DNA from: Serripes groenlandicus
Lineage: Eukaryota > Mollusca > Bivalvia > Cardiida > Cardiidae
Assembly (NCBI GenBank): GCA_031761405.1
Contig: JASEVX010000008.1
Location: 39,801,483 to 39,865,482 of the forward strand
DNA: 64,000 nucleotides
Direction: 5' to 3'
Part shown: in pieces, positions 15,201-24,200 of the stretch
Layout: each line of letters starts with the position of its first letter
Position numbering within the stretch: position 1 is the first letter of the stretch
Translations under genes and position numbers: made by a program
Notes under the pieces: generated by a model
Seen by the model: only the letters and a program-made list of their open reading frames with translations
Told to the model about the DNA's origin: nothing
Database searches by the model: none

Positions 15201-18200
15201 TGACCTAGTTTATGACCCCAAGGACCAAGTTAGTTTTGGACTGAGATTTATTGGAGACAAACGTTCTGATGATTTGTCATAAAGATTATAGGTAAATGTG
15301 GCCTCTAGAGTGTTAATAAAGTTAAAAGGTTACCCTGTAACCTAGTTGTTTACTCCCAATGACCCAGTTTTGGAGATCTGATGGATACCAATGTTATGAT
15401 AAACATTCATGTAGATTGGAAAACGAATATGGCTTCTAGAGTCAATGTTAACCAAGGTTAAGTTAATTTACCTTCCTTGGTAATTTACCAGTAATACAGG
15501 TCAATTAACCTGACACCAGCCAGTCAGTCTTAATGCTAACCCCGCAACGCTGAGCGCCAAGGAAAGCAGCCATTACTACCAGTCTTAAAGTCTTTGGTAT
15601 GACCCGGTCGGGCATTGGACCCATTACCTCCCGCACCCGACGCTCTAACACAACTACACCGAGGCGGTACAAGGTACACGGACGCGTTATCTTGAAACTT
15701 GATTTCTCAACAGAATGTGTTTTAGCCCTTTCCTACATACATGTACAACACATGCACCTTTCTAAACTTCTGAGTAAGAATTTTGGAAATCTCTAGAATG
15801 AAAGCATAATTATTGAAATAGAAATTATTAACTATAAGCTATTTTTACTTGTCGGATTTCCCACCAATTTCCTCTCTGTATGTAAGTCAAAATGTGTATT
15901 CAATTGGGGGGAAATGTCAAAGAAAACATATAGTATTACTACTCACTGTTGAAGCGGGTAGACAATGATTCCGGTCGGTTTATCCAAAAACGTGTCCACG
16001 ATAATACGAAAGCTCCTGTCTAGAGAGTTTACAATGTTTGTTTGGTTTGGAAACGACTTCATGGCGATCCATCCGTATTCTGCATCCGTCCAATAAACAT
16101 TTCTGGCCCGCCAGTCAATCGTCAATTGTCCAACACCTGCAAGGAAACCGCCATGGTCGAGTGGTTAGCGTCGGGTATTTGAAACCGGACGTCCCGATTT
16201 CGATCCCCAGTCGCTGCACGACGGTCATGGTAGAGTGCCCTTGAGTAAGGCACACTTTCTAGATTAGTACTGGTTTGTTTACCCAGGGATCATAAATAAG
16301 TGAACTGTCCCCGTGATATAACTGAAATAATGTTGAAAACGGCGTTAACCAGCCATACCAAATCCGACGCCTGCAATTCATAATCTAAGTATTCATAGTA
16401 CCGCAACCCTCGGATATCCCATAGCAAAACCAACTTAATTGTAATTATTTCAGATGTTGAAAAGCAGCTTTCCGTGTATCTATGGTAGAGAAACCAACTG
16501 GATGATGCTTAACAGACGTTTCTTGAAATCATCTATGACTAAATGGCGAATAATGTATATGAATGGTTTACCAGACAATCATGCCGATGTGAAATGGAGT
16601 CCCATAGATGCCTTCTAGATTTACAATCGAGAAAACAGTGAATACGGCGTTAAACCTTAATCAAACAAACATCAAACAAATGCTCATTTTAAATGTGTCG
16701 ATGAGTAGTCATTCAGGCGATGTGCCAATGTGAAACGGGGTCGCGTAGATGCCTTCATATTTACAATCGGGAAAATGTTGAGTTGAGGAGAAGCTAAATG
16801 ACTTACCAGACGATGTGCCGATGTGAAATGGGGTCGCATAGGTGCTTTCTAGATTTATAATCGAGATAAGTTTGGAGTTTGGATCGCTGACAATAACTTG
16901 GTCCGTACTATAGTCGTAACTCATACCGAAGATGTGCTGTGCTGAATTAATACTAATCTAAGACAAACAGATAACAAATACGTGCATTATTTTGCAATTC
17001 TTTTGTGTGTATATATGATGCATTGTAATGTTTCGGGCAAGAATACATATACAGTGTACGTACTAGACTTTAGGTAATTGAAGAAAAAAAGGAAATTCAC
17101 TAATTGAAATCTGATTAAAAGGGGGGAAAATGGTGGAATGTAAATATGATAAAAATTGAATCATAAAAAGAAAAGAAAGAAAATGAAGCAAATATAGAAG
17201 AACAATCGAAAGAATGCATGCCTAGCACAGTTAGCTTAGAATTGTGAACGTCTTGTTCTAACCAATTACGTTATCAAGAATAGTACAGGTGATTGCATGT
17301 TCCTTCTGCTGAATTGGCCGAGCTTTCGAGGGCAGAACTCCGTCGAGAGAAAGATTCCCATCACAATAGTTTACAATAATCATGCAATAACCTTTGTATA
17401 GTTTGATATTTCTATTTAAAATGTGATTTGTCGTTTTAGTCAATGCATAATTCTGATTTCCGAAAGGTGAAAAACTTCTCCTAAACCGGTTGCAGATTTT
17501 CAATTTTTTGTTAATAATGTTTCTTGTGTGACCCTCTTTCAGATTAATTCTAGCCAAGTTGATATGTCAAAAAACATGGCCGCCAGGAAGTTGATTGATT
17601 GGGGTTTAACGCCGTTTTTAACAATTTCTCAGTTATATCACGGCGGCCAGTTCACCTACACATGCATTTCCTGATTTTCTCACACCAGTACTCCACACAA
17701 CAATCTTCCCAAGCAACTGGCTGCTTTTCCACATATACTTAGCCCATTGGTGGAAGACGAATGACTGGCCGCCAGGAGGAGGGGCTATTTTGCGTTATAT
17801 GGATATAGTGAAAATTTTAAAAACTTTGCTCCAAAAGTACTGGACGATTTTTAAATAATTTTTTAGAAATGTTTCTTTGGTGGCCCTCTATCAGATTTCT
17901 TCAAGCCATGTTGATTGGTCCAAAAACATAGCCAGCAGGGGGCGGGGCTATTTTGCCTTATATGGTTTAAGGGAAATCTTTTAAAATCTTCTACTCAAAT
18001 AGCATCTGGCAAATTTTCAATAATTTTGCAGAAATGTTTCTTAGGTGACCTTCTAAATGTTTCCTTCAAGCCATGTTGTTTGGTCGGAAAATGTGGTCAC
18101 CAGGATGCAAGGCTGTTTCGCATTATATGATTATAGTTCAAACTATAAGTTTTTCTCCTTTGAAAGTATTCTGCCGTTTTTCGTTTTGTGTAAAATGCTT

Positions 18201-21200
18201 TTAGGGTGACCCTCTGTCAGATGCATTCAGGCCATCTTGATTGGTTGTAAATCATTCAAATCATTGCGGTTATGGGCGGGGCTGTTTTGCCTTAAAATGA
18301 CTAGTAAAAACTTTAAAAGCTTTAAAAGAATATGGCCAATTTCCAAATAATTTTGTATAAATGTTCCTTGGGTGACCCTCTACGAGATTACTTTAAACCA
18401 TGTAAATTTGTGGAAAAAAAGATTTATTGTGGTTGTGTCAAATCACATTGTATTACTCCTGCGGGCGATCCAGGGCCATCATGGCCCTCTTGTTCGGGTA
18501 TTTACGAGTGGATATTTGTGTTCCTTTATAACAATTTAGATGCCCTTTTTGACAGGAGAGTACTTTATAAAACCTGTTTTCTAATCTAAAGCTGTGCTCG
18601 GTGACATTATTGAAAATGCACATTTGTGTACGAATATTCCAAGTTTTCCCACATAATTTAGCGCATTATCCTGACATAAACTTTTTTCAACAACCCTGTG
18701 CGCCTTATCCTGACACAATACGCGCCAGACGTAATGTTACCCCACAAACCTGAGCACCTTATCCTGACACAATACGCGCCAGACGTAATGTTACCCCACA
18801 AACCTGAGCACCTTATCCTGACACAAAACGCGCCAGACGTAATGATATACCCACAATCCTGACGTAATGATATACCTACAACCCTGAGCCCCTTATCCTG
18901 ACACAAATAGCGCCAGACGTAATGATATACCCACAACCCTGAGCCCCTTATCCTGACACGAAATGCGCAAGACATAATGATATACCCACAACCCCGAGCG
19001 CCTTATCCTGACACAAAACGCGCCAGACGTAATGATATACCTACAACCCTGAGCCCCTTATCCTGACACAAAACGCGCCAGACGTAATGTTATACGCACA
19101 ACCCTGAGCCCCTTATCCTGACACAAAATGCGCAAGACGTAATGTTATACGCACATCCCTGAGCCCCTTATCCTGACACAAAACGCGCCAGACGTAATGT
19201 TATACGCACAACCCTGAGCCCCTTATCCTGACACAAAACGCGCCAGACGTAATGATATACCTACAACCCTGTGCGCCTTATCCTGACACGAAACGCGCCA
19301 GACGTAATGTTATACGCACAACCCTGAGCCCCTTATTCTGACACAAAACGCGCCAGACGTAATGTTATACCCACAACCCAGAGCCCCTTATCCTGACACA
19401 AAACGCGCCAGACGTAATGTTATACGCACAACCCTGAGCCCCTTATCCTGACACAAAATGCGCAAGACGTAATGTTATACGCACATCCCTGAGCCCCTTA
19501 TCCTGACACAAAACGTGCCAGACGTAATGTTATACGCACATCCCTGAGCCCCTTATCCTGACACAAAACGTGCCAGACGTAATGTTATACTCACAACCCT
19601 GAGCCCCTTATCCTGACACAAAACGTGCCAGACGTAATGATATACCTACAACCCTGAGCCCCTTATCCTGACACAAAATGCGCAAGACGTAATGATATAC
19701 CCACAACCCTGAGCCCCTTATCCTGACACAAAACGCACCAGACGTAAAGTTATACGCACATCCCTGAGCCCCTTATCCTGACACAAAATGCGCAAGACGT
19801 TATGTTATACGCACATCCCTGAGCCCCTTATCCTGACACAAAACGCGCCAGACGTAATGATATACCTACAACCCTGAGCCCCTTATCCTGACACAAAACG
19901 CGCCAGACGTAATGATATACCCACAACCATGAGCCCCTTATCCTGACACAAAACGCGCCAGACGTAATGTTATACGCACAACCCTGAGCCCCTTATCCTG
20001 ACACAAAATGCGCAAGACGTAATGTTATACGCACAACCCTGAGCCCCTTATCCTGACACAAAATGCGCAAGACGTAATGTTATACGCACAACCCTGAGCC
20101 CCTTATCCTTACACAAAATGCGCCAGACGTAACGTTATACGCACAACCCTGAGCCCCTTATCCTGACACAAAATGCGCAAGACATAATGTTATATGCACA
20201 ACCCTGAGCTTCTTATCCTGACACAAAATGCGCAAGACGTAATGTTATACGCACATCCCTGAGCCCCTTATCCTGACACAAAATGCGCCAGACGTAATGT
20301 TATACACACATCCCTGAGCCCCTTATCCTGACACAAAATGCGCAAGACATAATGTTATATGCACAACCCTGAGCTTATCATCCTGACACAAAATGCGCAA
20401 GACGTAATGTTATACGCACATCCCTGAGCCCCTTATCCTGACACAAAATGCGCCAGACGTAATGTTATACGCACAAACCTGAGCCCCTTATCCTGACACA
20501 AAACGCGCCAGACGTAATGTTATACGCACAACCCTGAACCCCTTATCCTGACACATAACGCGCCAAACGAAATGTTATACGCACAACCCTGAGCCCCTTA
20601 TCCTGACACAAAACGCGCCAGACGTAATGATATACCCACTACCCTGAGCCCCTTATCCTGACACAAAACGCGCCAAACGTAATGCTATCTCTACAAAATG
20701 ACGCCATGCTATCCCCACAACCCACAACCTTGACTGCTTTATTCTGACCCAACGTCAGAGACGTAATGCTATCCCCACATTCCCGACCAGACATAATGAT
20801 TTTTCCATAAACCCTGAGTGCAACGGAAGGAAGCCACTGCTTCCATGTTCAAATCATTAGTGTGAAACGATCGGGGGTTTGGATTTTACGCCATTTTCAA
20901 GAGCTCAGGTCATATCGCGGCTGACCGGAAAGATGATATTGGTCCCACGTCTTATATTAACATCGATATAAAATATAACATATAACCAGTACCACCCCAT
21001 CTGCTGGAGCTCCAGAGTTGCAGACTGCCTTTCTGTGGGCACCGACCGGGGATACAAATAGTCTATATAGTGCAATTTTATCTTAATTAGCATATATTTC
21101 GCGTTATGAAGAGCAACCATCATAACCCATTTATAAAGGTATATCATTACCAACATTTGAATGGATTGTAATAAACCCTTTCCCACATGCAAATGCTTTC

Positions 21201-24200
21201 TGATGCCTCTGCAGCCGAAGACTTTTGAAAACAATGTGACAAAATCAGAAATGTAAGTAAATGTGTACATTCGTTTGTAAATATGTATATAGAGTGACAT
21301 GTAGACCCAATGTAAGTAAATGTGTACAGTCGTTTGTAAATATGTACATAGAGTGACATGTAGGCCCAATGTAAGTAAATGTGTACAGTCGTTTGTAAAT
21401 ATATACATAGAGTGACATGTAGGCCCAATGTAAGTAAATGTGTACAGTTGTTTGTAAATATATATATAGAGTGACATGTAGGCCCAATGTAAGTAAATGT
21501 GTACAGTCGTTTGTAAATATGTATATAGAGTGACATGTAGCCTTGGCCCAATGTAAGTAAATGTGTACAGTCGTTTGTAAATATATATATAGGGTGACAT
21601 GTAGGCCCAATGTAAGTAAATGTGTACAGTCGTTTGTAAATATATATATATAGAGTGACATGTAGGCCCAATGTAAGTAAATGTGTGTATATAGAGTGGC
21701 ATGTACGTCCACTGTAAGTAAATGTGTACAGTCGTTTGTAAATATGTATATAGAGTGGCATGTACGTCCAATGTAAGTAAATGTGTACAGTCGTTTGTAA
21801 ATATATATATATAGTGACATGTAGGCCCAATGTAGTAAATGTGTACATTCGTTTGTATATATGTATATAGAGTGACGTGTAGGCCCCATGTAAGTAGATG
21901 TGTACATTCGTTTGTAAATATGTATATAGAGTGACATGTAGGCCCAATGTAAGTAAATGTGTACATTTGTTTGTAAATATGTATATAGAGTGACATGTAG
22001 GCCCAGTGTAAGTATATGTGAACATTCGTTTGTAAATATGTATATAGAGTGACGTGTAGGCCCAATGTAAGTAAATGTGTACAGTGGTTTGTAAATATAA
22101 CATAGAGTGACATGTAGGCCCAATGTAAGTAAATGTGTGTATATAGAGTGGCATGTACGTCCACTGTAAGTAAATGTGTACAGTCGTTTGTAAATATGTA
22201 TATAGAGTGGCATGTACGTCCAATGTAAGTAAATGTGTACAGTCGTTTGTAAATATATATATATAGTGACATGTAGGCCCAATGTAAGTAAATGTGTACA
22301 TTCGTTTGTAAATATGTATATAGAGTCACATGTAGGCCCAATGTAAGTAAATGTGTACAGTCGTTTGTGAATATGTATATAGAATGACATGTAGGCCCAA
22401 TGTAAGTAAATGTGTACAGTCGTTTGTAAATATATATAGAGAGTGACATGTTGGCCCAATGTAAGTAAATGTGTACAGTCGTTTGTAAATATGTATATAG
22501 AGTGACATGTAGGCCCAATGTAAGTAAATGTGTACAGTCGTTTGTAAATATATATAGAGAGTGACATGTAGGCCCAATGTAAGTAAATGTGTACAGTCAT
22601 GTGTAAATATGTATATTGAGTGACGTGTAGGCCCAATGTAAGTAAATGTGTACAGTCGTGTGTAAATATGTATATAGAGTGACATGTAGCCTTGGCCCAA
22701 TGTAAGTAAATGTGTACAGTCGTTTGTAAATATGTTTATAGAGTGACATGTAGGCTCAATGTAGCCGGGTGCCGTGGAAGTCTATTACTGAAAAATATAT
22801 ATGTGTTAATAACATATGAAACTATAAAAAAAAATTATAGCCCTGTTTGGCAATTCGTGGCTTTTGTTTGGTCTGCGTACAGCTTTTGCACACGCAGAGT
22901 ATCGTCAGAGCTTTTACTACCCGTCGTCAAGTTATATATACCATGAAGTGTAGTTCCACGTGTGTTACACCAATTAGATAACGTATGTGTGGAAGACAGT
23001 GAGGTAGAGCGTCGATCTCTCGTACCAAAGGTCCCGGGTTCGAATCCCTTAATGAGCGGGTTTGCCTTTGGGATCTTTCCCCGAGCCATCTTAAAGCGTC
23101 TATGTGTTGGGTAAATTGTTACTAGTATGCAATTTGAAACAAAGAGATCACCTCTTGCAGAGTGAAGATTCCAGGGCTCTGACTGAATAGCCATTTCACT
23201 GTATCGTTTTGGTTAAGGTAGTAGAGTGTGTCCGAATTGGCTGTCCATATCACACTGTTGTCCAGGTTTACTGTGTGTAAACAAGTTAACAGTTTCAGTA
23301 TAACGCGGATTTAACACCGTTTTCAACACTATTTGATGCTCGGCCACGGCTACCATGTTGGTAAAGAACAGCTTGAACCTTTCCCATATAAAAGCGCTTT
23401 CTGACGCCTCTGTAGCAGACGACTTTTGAAAACATTATGAAACAAGAGCTGTCGGAGGACAGCGCGCCCGACTTTTTTGTGCTTGCCAATAAAACAAAAC
23501 TTTTTTGGGTGATAGAGAAAACATAACCAAGTACTATTTATGCAGTCTTGGCTGTAGGTGGAGGTTATGATGGTAACAAGATTTTTGAAAGTGTCTAAGT
23601 GTCTAAGCTAAAATTTGACTTGGGTTGAATAACTTAACCAAAGTTATAAATCGAAAAAAGGGCCATAATTCTTAAACAAAACTTGACAGAGTTATGTACC
23701 GTTGTCTGTTGATGGAGGTAATACTGATAAATAAGTATTGTAAGTGTACATGTATAAGCTAAATCACTAATGGTTTTGAAAACGAAAAACTTAAGCAAAG
23801 TTCTAAGGCGAAAAATGGCCATAATCCTTACAAAGATCTTGACAGAGTAATGTATTCTTGTCTGTTAATGGTGGTGAATAAGTGTTGTAAGTTTCGATTA
23901 CCTGTAATGGTTTTGAAAAAAAGGTGAATTGATACAAAATTCTAAGTAATAAAAGGGCCATAATTCTTACAAAAACCTTGACAGTTATATTCTCTTGTCT
24001 GTTGGTCGAAGTAATGATGGTGAATAAGTGTTTCAAGTTTCAAAGCAATATCTGTAATGGTTTTGACAAAAAAACACTTAACCAAGGTGTGACACCAACG
24101 CCGACGCCGAGGCGAGTAGTATAGCTAGCCTTTTCTTCGAAAAGTAGAGCTAAAAAGGCGAAATTGCTAAAACCGATCAAATTCTTCTTTTGCCAAACTG

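Noticed and set aside
20905..22636. Open frames of 537, 463 and 384 codons on the minus strand
   Set aside because: They only translate the 59-bp minisatellite, in all three phases, with no unique domain.
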